DNA of 64,000 nt from Cricetomys ansorgei. Its lineage: Eukaryota > Chordata > Mammalia > Rodentia > Nesomyidae. The notes beneath the pieces were generated by a model. That model ran no database searches, had not been told where the DNA came from, and was given only the letters and a program-made list of their open reading frames with translations. Location: positions 9,645,001 through 9,709,000 of the forward strand of contig JAMJFZ010003624.1 of assembly GCA_026225945.1 (NCBI GenBank), in the 5' to 3' direction. Every line of letters starts with the position of its first letter. Position 1 is the first letter of the stretch. Positions 54,752-64,000 of the stretch are shown here, one piece after another. Made by a program: the position numbers and the translations under genes.

Positions 54752-55727
54752 ATGCTCACCACACAGATATTAGATTTCTACTGCATCATAAGGAGACCTA
54801 TATTTTAATTTTATTGTTACAGTAATATTGGATTAAATTTGCAAAAAAAGAAACAGCCTTTCCCATGAAGGATTCCCAAGGCATCTCAACTTTCCCACAG
54901 GCCCAAAGCTCTTCCAAGTGTTCAGAGAAAGGGACGACTTTGAGCTGTATCAAAGAGATTGGTTTGCTCAGCTCCTAAGGATGGACAATCCAGGTCTTGA
55001 TTTTCTCCTGGTCTGGCCGGGAATACATTGCCAATATCCATGAAAGCCAGCCTGGAATGACTCTAGATGCAGAGAAGCATCCAGAAATATAACCACCAAT
55101 ATGTATGTTTCTTAAGATCATGTCCCAAATACATAAAATAAATATAGACATATAAAATATTATAAGAATATAGGACACAATGTTAGCTTATTCTTTCTTG
55201 TTTATCATCATCATCATCATCATCATCCCACCGGGTCTAATTAGTGCTGCCCATGTGAACATGGTGTGGGTCACCCACTGGCAGATAGAGAACCCTCTAG
55301 TGGCTACTCTCCTAAGAGAAGTGGTTCTCGCCCCCTGGATCCATTAACTAGCAGCATCTCCCGCTAGGAGCAGGCTCTCAGGAGCCTCTCCCCAATCCAT
55401 GCTGGAGATTTTAACTGGCTTCATCTAGAACTCACGTGGGGAACCTCAGCTACTGTGAATTCCTTCATGTGTGCAGCAGCCACGACCTGTCCGGAAGACA
55501 GCGTTTCACAGCCCTCTTCCCCATCCTCCATTTTTCTGTCCCCTCTTCTTCAATGTTCCCTGAACCCTGGGGGTCAGGGAGTGTTGATATAGACGTCCCA
55601 GTTACGGCTGAGCTCTCACAGCCACTTAGTCCCAGCACTTTGAACAGCAATGAGCCTCTGCAGAGCCACCACCCACCAACAACCAGGGTTGGGAGACACG
55701 CACGGCAAGTTTCATGATCTCATTCTT
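54752..55727. other. Mostly unique sequence with a TCA run
   Basis: (TCA)8 lies at 55204-55227. No exon or interspersed repeat could be supported. Confidence 0.5.
55204..55227. repeat. (TCA)8 microsatellite
   Basis: Eight perfect TCA triplets. Confidence 0.98.
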
Positions 55728-55877
55728 TTCTCTTTTTTTTGAGACAGGGTCCCTCTGGCTATCCTGGAACTTTCTATGTAGACCCTGCTGGCCTTGAATT
55801 CAGAGAGGTCTACCTATCTCTACCTCCCGAGTGCTGGGATTAAAGGTTAATTAAAATTAACCATACCTGGCTAATTT
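55728..55877 (-). mobile_element. B1 SINE, inverted
   Basis: 'gagacagggtccctctggct', 'atcctggaactttctatgta' and 'gagtgctgggattaaaggtt'. The right-monomer segment before 'ggctatcctgg' is shortened, and a TTAATTAAAATTAA insertion interrupts the left end. Confidence 0.92.
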
Positions 55878-55977
55878 TTTTTAATTGTGAAGCTATGCCT
55901 AATGTTCCTATCTCTTCCATAGTTCAGTCCATTTTCTACAATGAGTATATGCTTGCCTCAAAATCGGAATAACACAA

Positions 55978-56165
55978 AGTTGGGCGTGGTGGCACATGCC
56001 TGGATTCCTAACATTTGGGAAGCAGAGATTTAAAAAATAAAAATTACAAGTTCAAGGCCAACCTGGGCTACGGAGCAACATCTTGGCTCAAAATAAATAA
56101 GCAAAAATAAATAAGCAGTGGATAAATAAACAAATAAATAAATAGTAAATAAATACAATTTAAAA
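55978..56165 (+). mobile_element. Proto-B1 SINE with A-rich (AAATA)n tail
   Basis: 'gttgggcgtggtggcacatg', 'aagttcaaggccaacctggg' and 'ctacggagcaacatcttggc', followed by an AAATAAATAAGC-type tail of about 80 bases. A short A-rich insertion interrupts the middle. Confidence 0.88.
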
Positions 56166-56211
56166 GAGGTGGGAAATAACACACATGAAATTTAAAGATT
56201 AATTTTGTTTG

Positions 56212-56305
56212 TTGGTTTATTTTCTTACCTCACTGGAGTTTGAACCCAGAGCTTTCTATGGGCTAAGCGAGTGCTCTTTCCCTAAGCTACAGACCCAGTC
56301 TTAAA
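56212..56305 (-). mobile_element. ID/B4-type SINE, inverted
   Basis: 'ctggagtttgaacccagagc', 'gggctaagcgagtgctcttt' and 'ccctaagctacagacccag' are the inverted tRNA-derived unit. Confidence 0.75.
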
Positions 56306-56352
56306 CATCCATTTTGATTTTTATTTCAAAAAAGATTTCAAGAATGCTCACA

Positions 56353-56530
56353 CAGGGCTGGGTGATTAAAGGCTGTATGCCTTTAATCCCAGCACTCGAG
56401 AGGCAGAGGCAGGCGGATCTCTGTGAGTTCGAGGCCAGCCTGGTCTACAGAGTGAGTTCCAGGACAGCCAGTTATGACTGAGAAACCCTGTCTCAAAAAA
56501 AGAAAAAAGAGAAGAGAAGAAAAGAAAAAC
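56353..56530 (+). mobile_element. B1 SINE
   Basis: 'gcctttaatcccagcactcg', 'gaggcagaggcaggcggatc', 'gttcgaggccagcctggtct' and 'ctgagaaaccctgtctc' with a GAAAA-rich tail. The left end has a small local duplication (GGTGATTAAAGGCTG before the usual start). Confidence 0.97.
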
Positions 56531-56842
56531 TAAGAAAGAATGCTCCACAAAAATGAATTCTTCAAGCACAGTTCCCAGAAATCCTGCCGCAAGTCTTCCC
56601 CAAGACCCTTGTCTTGATGAATGGCAGTTCTGGTCTTCAAAATTTACTTCTCAGAAAATCGAGCCACACAGAAAGAGTTATTTCCAGAGGAAGCCGTCCA
56701 GGATTCTGAAAACAGATGGCGCTTTCTCTCTGCCCGTTGCCATCCTTCTTGAAGATACTCCTGTCATCATTCTGGGTTTAACTCAGCCTGACAACAGCTG
56801 TGTTTCTGACTTGAGCTTCCTCTCTTCTTCTGGCCAAAGCTT
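56531..56842. other. No recognised feature
   Basis: The 56553-56846 open frame begins in the SINE tail and has no recognisable domain. Confidence 0.5.
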
Positions 56843-57140
56843 GTAGACATAGACTTGTACCAATCAGCCCCCGGCACTCAAGAGCGAAGAAGGGCTCTCG
56901 TTGAGTGAGAAGCCAGCTGCCTCCCCAATGGAGCTGTGCTCCCGATCCTCCTGAATGCTGACTAGCCCATTTTCCATATCTCTATAAGCGAGGGAGTGCT
57001 GGCTCCCACTATCTACTATAAACTATCGACAGCATAACTCCCCATTGCCTTCCTCCCTTCCCGTTTGCTCTCTTACTGAAACATTCTGCTTCAAACCTGC
57101 CATTGTCTGTGTCTAAATCATTGCTGGTCTGAGGTCCCAG
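56843..57140 (+). mobile_element. Possible ERV1-type solo LTR
   Basis: It starts TGTAGACATAG, then has ACCAATCAGCCCCCGG (CCAAT box), TCTATAAGCGAGGG (TATA-like, near 56981) and a U5-like 'gcttcaaacctgccattgtc', 'tgtgtctaaatcattgctgg'. Order and spacing suit an LTR, but the poly-A signal is decayed, the family is unknown and no target duplication is clear. Confidence 0.45.
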
Positions 57141-57631
57141 CTTTCCTGGTACAGAAATCACGGACTCAGCAGGCTGAGTGTCATAAGCACCCTCCAGATT
57201 ACATCATCTCCTTCTGCCAACCTTAATACCACTATGGTAACCATCAACAGCAATACCTGTGATTATTTCAGTAGAAATATTGAACAGATCTGACAGCCTT
57301 GTCAAACTCCCTCGCTGCTGTCCAGCCACTCTGCGATACTGTTTGCAATTCTAAAAATCTCTCTTCTGGCCACGATACAGACAGCACGAGTTCACCTCCC
57401 TGGTGGGAACCTGCCCCCACAGCTTCGGGTGGGCACATCAAATACCTCCGGATTGTGATGCACAACCAGTGCCTTATGGCCTGGGCAGACTCCTTCCCCA
57501 CCTCACGTTGCAGGAAGGGCTGCTCTCTAAATTGAAAGAGCAATGAATGAAGTTTGAGTTTCTGTGTCCTTCTGAAGCTTAAAAGAATTCACTTTGCACT
57601 TACTTCTTGTTAGTAAAACATTTTCCCCCAC
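57141..57631. other. No recognised feature
   Basis: Unique-looking sequence. Overlapping 78- and 91-codon frames at 57268-57543 on both strands lack any recognisable domain. Confidence 0.5.
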
Positions 57632-57778
57632 CAGGCAGTGGTGGCGCACACCTTTAATCCCAGCACTCAGGAGGCAGAGGCAGGCAGATATCTGTGAGTT
57701 CGAGGCCAGCCTGGTCTACAGAGTGAGTTCTAGGACAGCCAGAGTTACAACAGAGAAACCCTGCCTCAAAAAACAAAG
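57632..57778 (+). mobile_element. B1 SINE, full length
   Basis: 'ccaggcagtggtggcgcaca' to 'acaacagagaaaccctgcct' with a short A-rich tail; it carries the GAGTTACAACAGAGAAA variant. Confidence 0.98.
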
Positions 57779-57829
57779 ATATGTGTGTGTCATATATTTT
57801 TTTCCCAACCTAACTTTAAAACCAAATAG

Positions 57830-58300
57830 GTACATAAAAAAAAATCAGCTATGGAAAACAGAACTTGCTTGCAAACATTTCAACAGCATTGTTCACAGGA
57901 GCGAAAACGTTTACTGACAAACGGATAAGTTAGTTGTCTTATAACCACACCGTGGATTATCATTCAACCACAAAAAAATAGTGCTGTACATATTACAACA
58001 TGGATGAGCACAGAAAACACACTGAGAGAAAGAAGCCACACACACGGTTACATATATGATCCTATCTACAGGAAACACCCAGAATGGGCCATCCACTTAG
58101 GAAGCAGACTGCTGGCTGTCAGGTCAGGAGGTCAGGGAATTAGGGAGTAGCTGCTTCATGGCTAGATGAGACAGGCGATGATTAAAACATGTTTGGAAGT
58201 AACAGAGACAGTGCTTACAGCACGGTGGATGTACCAAATACTGTGGCCTTATTCTCTTTAAAATGGCTGATTTTACAGAAAACGCATTTAACCTCAGTAA
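57830..58300 (+). mobile_element. L1M LINE 3' UTR fragment
   Basis: 'tggattatcattcaaccaca', 'attacaacatggatgagcac', 'actgagagaaagaagccaca' and 'gatcctatctacagga', then 'gttttacag'-type 3' sequence, match L1M 3' order. It is diverged and non-coding. Confidence 0.82.
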
Positions 58301-58311
58301 GTAAATTCACT

Positions 58312-58620
58312 GCAGCCGGCGTGGCACTCACGTAATCTTAGCACCAGGGTTCTCCTTAGCTTTCTAAGACCTTGTCCTCGCCCCGCCCAAACCGGAGAGA
58401 GTAGAGTTCAGTGGTAGAGTGTTTGCCTAGCATGTGTGAAGCCCCCGTTCAACCCTCAGCGCTGCAGACAAACCAATCAAAAAACCTGAAGACAAGCAGG
58501 CGAAGTTAACCAAGACAAGGGGCTTCTAGGTTATCAAAGCAACAGAAGATTGCCCAGAGGACAAGGCCAGCCCGGGTTGTACGGATCTTGTCACAAAAAA
58601 ACAAATGAACAAACAAAAGA
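58312..58620 (+). mobile_element. B1-ID-B1 composite SINE (B4-like)
   Basis: A B1-like left part ('cagccggcgtggcactcacg') is followed by an ID unit ('gttcagtggtagagtgtttg', 'cctagcatgtgtgaagcccc') and, after about 90 bases, a B1-like right part ('aaggccagcccgggttgtac'). This is the mosaic layout of B4/ID_B1 SINEs. Confidence 0.7.
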
Positions 58621-58837
58621 AAAACTCCTAACGATTCTAGTTAGCACACCAGGAATAAGCCAATCTCAGGAAGATTACACAGTGTATAAAGTAAATTTAC
58701 CCCAACATGAGGAGAGCTCTGGTCTTTTGATGAACCAGAGAGGGCTTCTGTCCATCCACATTTTAGGGTAGAATCAGAAGTATGTTCTGACTCCCATGTC
58801 CCACAGTTTCCACAAGTCACAAAGCGCCCTTTCCAGA

Positions 58838-59016
58838 CGTTTTTGTTTTTGTTTGTTTGTTTGTTTTTGGTTTTTCGAGACAGGGTTTCTTTGTTGTAAC
58901 TCTGGCTGTCCTGGAACTCACTCTGTAGACCAGGCTGGCATCGAACTTACAGAGATCTGCCTTCCTCTGCCTCCTGAGTGCTGGGATTACAGGCATGCGC
59001 CACCACCGCCCAGCTT
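58838..59016 (-). mobile_element. B1 SINE, full length, inverted
   Basis: A GTTT tail is followed by 'gagacagggtttctttgttg', 'taactctggctgtcctggaa', 'gctgggattacaggcatgcg' and 'ccaccaccgcccagctt'. It carries the TTACAACAAAGAAA form of the variant. Confidence 0.98.
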
Positions 59017-59279
59017 CCAGACTCTTAACTCACAGCGACACTAAGGCAGAAGTCAGGTCTTCAGGCTGTGAAGAGTCTTTGGGAGATCAGGAGAGCTTCT
59101 CACTTCTCACTTTCTTTGGCTAAAGAAAAGGAAAGTTCCTGTGGGTGCCATGGTAACTCGAGGAGAGCATCACAGAAAGGCTTGAGCCTGTGGCTAATAC
59201 ACTCTCAAGGTGCATTTCCCGAGATTCCCCGGTGATCGCTGTCTAGCTGTGGAGTCCCGTGGCCAATCCAGGAGTCACT

Positions 59280-59445
59280 CCTGAGCATACATCAGGGCAC
59301 CTGGGGAGCCTTTCAAAACCACACGTCCCTCTTGTAGAGAGTCTGCTTGTGAATCCTACGAAGAGGGCCTGAAATATGCATTTTTTCAAAAGGCTTTCCA
59401 GGTGATTCTAAATGCTCAAATTGGGACACCATCTGTTCAGCTCAG
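59280..59445 (+). mobile_element. MER5-type (hAT-Charlie) DNA transposon
   Basis: 'acatcagggcacctggggag', 'cctttcaaaaccacacgtcc', 'gggcctgaaatatgcatttt' and 'caggtgattctaaatgctca' follow the MER5A/B consensus order. The terminal repeats are worn. Confidence 0.8.
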
Positions 59446-60015
59446 CCCGTAGGCCCATAGCGGTGCTCGCAATACCCCCAGGACCAAGAGAGTTTATTGT
59501 TAGAAAGTTCTTTCCAACGCACTGGGTCAACACCTGGCTTCTCCGTAACCTCAAGTGCAGATTTATGCTTTTGAGTCAGGCAGAAAAACCTAGATGCTTT
59601 GATGGAGAATCTCTCCTCCTCTAACCATCCGCCCTCCATCCATCCTCTAGACAGTGGCCGCGCGTCTTCCCTGTAATACGCTCTGTCTTAGCGCCCGTTC
59701 CGTCTTCTTCCATTTTTATTTCCGGCCTCCAGCTGTTTCTTCATAACTCAGATCTTCTCCCAAGCAAAACATAGCCAGAATAAAAACAAAAAAAAAAAAA
59801 CAAAACAAATAACAATGTAATAATCTCTCCTTTCTTTTTCGGTTTTGCTTTGCCTCTGCAGTGCACAGAGTCCTGCGCATGCTCAGCAAGCACCAAACTA
59901 CGTCTCTCCGCCCTAACAATCCCTTCGAACCAGCAGATTTAGGAAGACTGCATGTGCTCGTGATGGTTATATTTGAACGTATCACTTCCATCCTATTCTT
60001 TGATTTTCTTTTGTA
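59446..60015. other. No recognised feature
   Basis: Unique-looking sequence with a 13-A run near 59789; no exon could be supported. Confidence 0.5.
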
Positions 60016-60110
60016 GATTTTTTTTGAGAGAGAGAGAGAGAGAGAATTTCACTATGAAGCCAAGCTGTGGGCTTCAACTTGTGACTCTCCTGCCTCAGGC
60101 TAATGGTTTT
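60016..60110 (-). mobile_element. Old B1-type SINE with (GA)n, inverted
   Basis: A T-run and (GA)n (60026-60047) precede 'tttcactatgaagccaagct', 'gtgggcttcaacttgtgact' and 'ctcctgcctcaggc', the inverted right part of a proto-B1. Confidence 0.7.
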
Positions 60111-60275
60111 ATCTTCCTCTTTTTTCTCCCTGTGCTCTAGTCTTCCGCGGTGTTCACTGTCCTTTCTCCCTCCCTTTTCTCTCCATGCCTCTGTTTGGCA
60201 GCTCCATCAGTGTTGGCAGTCATGCTTTGGCAATCACTTTCTAAAAGCACGAGTACGCATTGAAGCACTACCTAG

Positions 60276-60386
60276 ATGGAGCTTGGAGGTCCTCACCTGT
60301 GATCCCAGCACCCTGGAGCCTGAGGCAAGAGAACGGTGAGTTTGAGGCCCGAGCGGGCCACAGAGCAAGACCCTGTCTTACAAAAA
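60276..60386 (+). mobile_element. Proto-B1 SINE
   Basis: 'ggtcctcacctgtgatccca', 'gcaccctggagcctgaggca', 'agcaagaccctgtcttac' give a single-monomer B1-type SINE. Confidence 0.85.
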
Positions 60387-60721
60387 GGGGGGATGTAAGA
60401 GGGGTAAAAAGATAGAACGGGTTTTTTCTGTTTGTATGATAACATTTTCATTTCTCTCATTCTGCGTGATCACTTGCCTGGAGTCGCAGCTCTTTGCCTG
60501 CAATTTTCTTCTCTAAGCACTTTGACGATATTATTTGCTGCATTGTGGCTTTTATTGTTACCGTAAAGAAGTCAGCAACAGCCTAAATATAGCTCCTTTA
60601 TAGAGTACCCTTTTCCTCCAAATGCGTCAAATTATTTCTCTCTGATGCTAGGGCTTTACAGCCTTCCTACTAAAATGTAGATTCTGTAAACAGCTTCTGT
60701 TTGAGATCTATTGTTGCTGCA

Positions 60722-60838
60722 GTTTTTTGGTTTGGGTCTTGTTGTTCAGCCTTGGCTGCTCTGTCCTCATTTCCACCTGCCTCGACCTCCAGTGTGCTGT
60801 GATTACAGATCCGGGCTGCCACACCGCACTGTGCCACT
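60722..60838 (-). mobile_element. Old B1-type SINE, inverted
   Basis: 'ttgttgttcagccttggctg', 'cacctgcctcgacctccagt' and 'gtgctgtgattacagatccg' give the inverted, diverged B1 order. Confidence 0.8.
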
Positions 60839-61149
60839 AAGCGCCCCAGTTCGTGAAGTCCGTTCTAGAATTCTTCAGTGAAAGTAGAATCAGGAAACCC
60901 AGCTCCTAATCAGACAAGCCCATTTAAGGTATTTGATAGTCTCCTTTGAAAAGTCGTGCCCAAATGTGTCCTGTCTGTACTTGGTAAACACTGTATAAAC
61001 TACTCTGCCACTGATCGAGAGTGTGTCACCTCCCCTTGGCATATGGATTCTTATCAAGCCCAAGGTCTCCTGGCTAGGAAAGGACACTTTCCTGGCAGAC
61101 CCAGGTGATGTGACCTTAAAAGAATAGGAACTATGAAACTCAGTTTCCA
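60839..61149. other. No recognised feature
   Basis: Unique-looking sequence; the 60890-61150 minus-strand frame has no recognisable domain. Confidence 0.5.
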
Positions 61150-62280
61150 AGAGTCCACTCTATGTGAAAATGATTAATAAACAAACGGGGGAGGGGAGAC
61201 AAAATGTCCTCACAGAAGAACTCCAAATAATCTATGCAGACATTCTTCCCTCCGGGAAATGGAGATCAGTTCCAAGCTTCCTTCCAGAGAGCAAAGTGGG
61301 GAGCATGAGTGTGGAGAGCAGAAGAACCTGGAGAAGCATGACCTTGGCCTTGGTCAATGGCAACATCTCCAGAGATGGGTCACAGCCACAACATCTGCTC
61401 TGTGGTATTATGGGACAGAAAGGGTGCTACTCCAAACCCCAGAGCAGTCGTGAGAAAAACGTCAGGAAAAAAAATCAGAGTTTTGAGGCAGTCTTACAAA
61501 ATGCCCGACCAACATTTCTTAAAACTCTCAAGGTCATGAGAACGAAGGAAGGACCGAGAAAGGTCTGAGGAGAGAAAGCGGATGTGGTGACCACACTCAG
61601 TGTGGCCTCCTGGATGGGATCCTAGAACAGGAAACGTGGAGGAGGCTGGCAGCGAAATCCAAACAAAATCTAGTGTTCATTAAATAGCATCATATTGACG
61701 CTGGTTTCCCACCAAGGCAAAAGCACTCTGGATTATACTAGATGCTGGCACGGAGGAAACTGGGTACCAGGGAGAGGAACCTCTTTATACACTGAGTTCA
61801 AGATAAAAGGTTATTTTTAAAAGACAGAACCCAGAAGACTCGAAACCTAGTATGCATAAGTTCATAAGGGAAGCACTCCCAATAGCCAAAGGACAGAACC
61901 AACAAATGTTCACCATCAGTGGGTAACAAATAAGCACGTCATACAATAGAATATTGTTCAGCTTAAGAAGGGATGGAGTCCTGATGCGTGTTACATCATG
62001 TGCCAAAAGCACAGGTCACATGACATTGAAATATAGAGAAGAGATCAGTCCATCGAGACTGGCAGACTAGTGGTTGCCAGGACCGGGGAGAAGACGGACG
62101 TAGGGTGTCACCACTTAGCAGGAACCATGTTTCCTTTCAGGTAATGAAATGCTTTGGAGTTAGACAGGCACTGCTGTGGGTACAATATTATAAATGTGCT
62201 AAAGGCCACCAACTTGTTCACTTTCTAATGATTAATTGAATTCACCTCACTTTAAAGACAAAATGTAACCTGCGGGTTAG
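61150..62280 (+). mobile_element. L1M LINE 3' UTR, long diverged copy (probably two pieces)
   Basis: The first piece (61150-61800) has 'actctcaaggtcatgagaac', 'gaaggaaggaccgagaaagg' and 'cctcctggatgggatcctag', which match an L1M 3' UTR. The second (61840-62280) has 'ccaatagccaaaggacagaa', 'gaatattgttcagcttaaga' and 'gactagtggttgccaggacc', also L1M. The 134-codon frame at 61164-61568 lies in this UTR and is not a gene. Confidence 0.72.
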
Positions 62281-62696
62281 CCCTGATAAGAGTCTCAGGC
62301 AAGAGACAGACAAGAAGAACCAGCTGTGGAGTAATAGGTGGGACTGTCCAGTAGACACACAAGGCTCTCGCAGCTGGAATGAGCAGGCACGGGTCTGCAG
62401 ACCTCAGAACGTCAAAAGCTGTCATGGTAGAAAGTTTGGTAAGAACGCTGTGTGGACCCTGCTGAGAGGGGGCTCTGACTTGGTGGGGAGGGCTTCGCCC
62501 TTGTTCTGCACTCTCCTACTGTCTTCATTCACTTATGTTCCCCCGAAGCTCCTGTTCTCCACACTCAACAAGGGAGACCCCCACCGCATATATGTGCATA
62601 TGCACAGAGTCCTTAAGGCTTCGCACGACGCCTGGTGAGTTGTAGACCCCTGAAAAAAATTAGATTTGTGAGTTTTGAAAAGTTCAGGATATCCTT
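62281..62696. other. No recognised feature
   Basis: Unique-looking sequence between two LINE fragments. Confidence 0.5.
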
Positions 62697-62697
62697 T

Positions 62698-63479
62698 CCA
62701 AAAATAAAACTTTTATTAATAATTTGAGTTTTATATAATATATGACAGTAACACCCTCTTCCCATTCCTCCCTGTTCCTCCTTCCTACCTCTATGTCCTC
62801 AAAAAGAAAGAAAAAAAGAAAGAAAGAAAGAGAAAAAAAGAAGAGAAAAAAGAAAAGAAAATTAAGTCCAGCTAATGTGACAGGAACATGGACCATGGGC
62901 ATCACCATGAATCCCAAGGAAGCAGGCCACTCCAAGAATGGATACCCACCAGGCCCATACCAGCCCAAGACCAAGCATGATGATGCTTGACCAGGAGTCG
63001 GGTCCCACAACCCAAGTCTGCAGACACCCAGACATCGCCCAGGCTCTCAGATACCTTATGAGCACCAGGGCATCCTGCAGGTTCCCAGACAGCCTGCAGG
63101 CACCAGGGCATCCCACAGGCACCATGACTCCCCACAGGCCCCTGGACATCTCACAGGCACCAGAATATTTTGTGGGCATTGGGCCATCCTACAGACACTG
63201 GCACCTCCCACAAGCACCAGGGCCTCCTGCAGGCACCTGGATATCCCACAGGTATCCAGACATCTCATAGGCACCAGGACTTTCCACGGGCACCAGGATA
63301 TCTCCCAGGCTCCAGGGACTCCCGCAGACACCCAGGCATCACACAGGCCCTGGGTCAACCTGCAGACACTTGGACATCCCACAGGTACCTGAACATTCTG
63401 CAGGCACATGACATCACATAGGCACCTGGACATCCAGCAGTCACCAGGGCCTCCCACAGGTATCAGGACTTTCAAACAG
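62698..63479 (-). mobile_element. Rodent L1 3' UTR, minus strand, with minisatellite
   Basis: On the minus strand the 3' end reads 'acagggaggaatgggaagag', 'ggtgttactgtcatatatta' and an AATAAAAGTTTTA terminus near 62698. Upstream of it lies a pyrimidine-rich tract (62800-62862; purine on plus). Then comes GCTGGACTTAA and a 19-bp minisatellite (63021-63475). The same order (array, CTGGACTT, T-rich tract, GGAATGGGAAGAGGGTGTTA, AATAAA end) is seen in the plus-strand copy at 36560-37350. No ORF2 is present. Confidence 0.75.
63021..63475. repeat. Minisatellite: twenty-four 19-bp units
   Basis: The consensus is about CAGGCACCAGGACATCCCA. Units start at 63021 and follow every 19 bases to 63457; the only length change is an 18-bp unit at 63401-63418. 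Unit sequences differ at 2-7 positions. Frames through it (plus 62938-63270, minus 63056-63475) give 19-residue periodic peptides and are treated as non-coding. Confidence 0.95.
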
Positions 63480-64000
63480 TGCAGGATATTCTAATGGTAA
63501 AGTTAGTGGTAAAAGCTTCTTTTTTTTTTTTAACATTTTGTAGTGTTTGAGACAAATTCCAGAACCTACATGTTTTACCACTGACTATATCCCCCATTTT
63601 AGTTAATTAAAAACAGTTCCAAATATAATGTCTGATGTGCTATTGTTCATCAACATGTACACACACACACTTGCCTCGCAGCACCACACAAAGCTCTCAG
63701 TTTGACCACGGCTCTCAGTCTCTGTCTCTAATGTTTAAATAATATTTGTAGCTTGTCCCATTTACAGGGGTGCTGTGAGGCTTCAAGAGATATGTTCATT
63801 AAGAGCCTAGCATTCACATAACACAAAATATTTTCCTTGATAAGTGTAATAGCTACCCTGGCAAGCTCTGTTCCAGACATGCGGTGACTGGGAAGGGGCC
63901 AGGGTGAAGGATGAGCCAGTGTGTAGCCCCAACTTTATCTCAGAGTCTAGGATGAGCAATGAGAGATAGACAGAGCCAGGGCTGGCCCGAAGCACGAGGC
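63480..64000. other. No recognised feature
   Basis: A poly-T run (about 63519-63531) and a short CA run (63659-63670) lie in otherwise unique-looking sequence to the end of the window. Confidence 0.5.

Noticed and set aside
61164..61568. 134-codon plus-strand open frame
   Set aside because: It lies in an L1M 3' UTR, which is not coding in L1.
63021..63475. CRISPR-like regular repeat
   Set aside because: Units are directly tandem without spacers, diverged, and inside a rodent L1 3' UTR; CRISPR arrays do not occur in mammalian nuclear DNA.

Overview
This window is non-coding nuclear DNA of a muroid (mouse/hamster/gerbil-type) rodent. That rests on the repeats: B1, B2/B3, ID/B4-type and composite rodent SINEs throughout; two copies of the rodent hAT transposon URR1; three rodent L1 3' ends; and older mammalian repeats (MIR, MER5-type, L1M). 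The species cannot be named. The younger B1 copies share an unusual variant near their 3' end that may help to place the lineage. I found no protein-coding exon, no tRNA, rRNA or snRNA gene, no CRISPR array and no CpG island that I would defend. Long open frames fall in simple repeats, SINEs or L1 3' UTRs, so I call no CDS. The window is best read as a gene desert or the inside of a very long intron.

Layout. 1-9 kb: an L1M tail, a moderately unique stretch with a POU/TCF-motif-rich candidate enhancer (2.2-2.6 kb), a 200-bp GCTGGT hexanucleotide tract, an ancient mammalian repeat (7.6-8.6 kb) and URR1. 9-17 kb: B1, MIR, composite SINEs, AT-rich enhancer-like blocks (11.0, 12.5-13.2 and 14.3 kb) and a second URR1. 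17-24 kb: SINEs with long TG and pyrimidine tracts, a minus-strand ERV1-type LTR abutting an unclassified LTR-like element, and an AT-rich block with paired D-box-like motifs (22.3 kb). 24-31 kb: an old ERVL-like LTR, an L1M copy split by two B1-type insertions, and an inverted second copy of the unclassified element. 31-42 kb: the most unique part, with candidate regulatory blocks at 34.8-35.2, 39.6-40.0 and 41.4-42.1 kb and a rodent L1 3' end at 36.6-37.4 kb. 42-64 kb: a 600-bp AT tract, a THE1/MaLR-like LTR, an Lx-type L1 tail, a 29-bp minisatellite grown from a B1-type SINE, many B1/ID insertions, L1M tails, and a minus-strand L1 3' UTR carrying a 24-unit, 19-bp minisatellite.

The candidate regulatory blocks were picked by eye: AT-rich, repeat-free and dense in homeodomain, POU, TCF, OTX or D-box-like motifs. 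That pattern is common near developmental genes, but conservation cannot be judged from one sequence. No new defence, toxin or enzymatic system is visible. The most distinctive observations are the SINE- and LINE-born minisatellites, the B1 variant, the inverted pair of unclassified LTR-like elements, and several perfect dyads.
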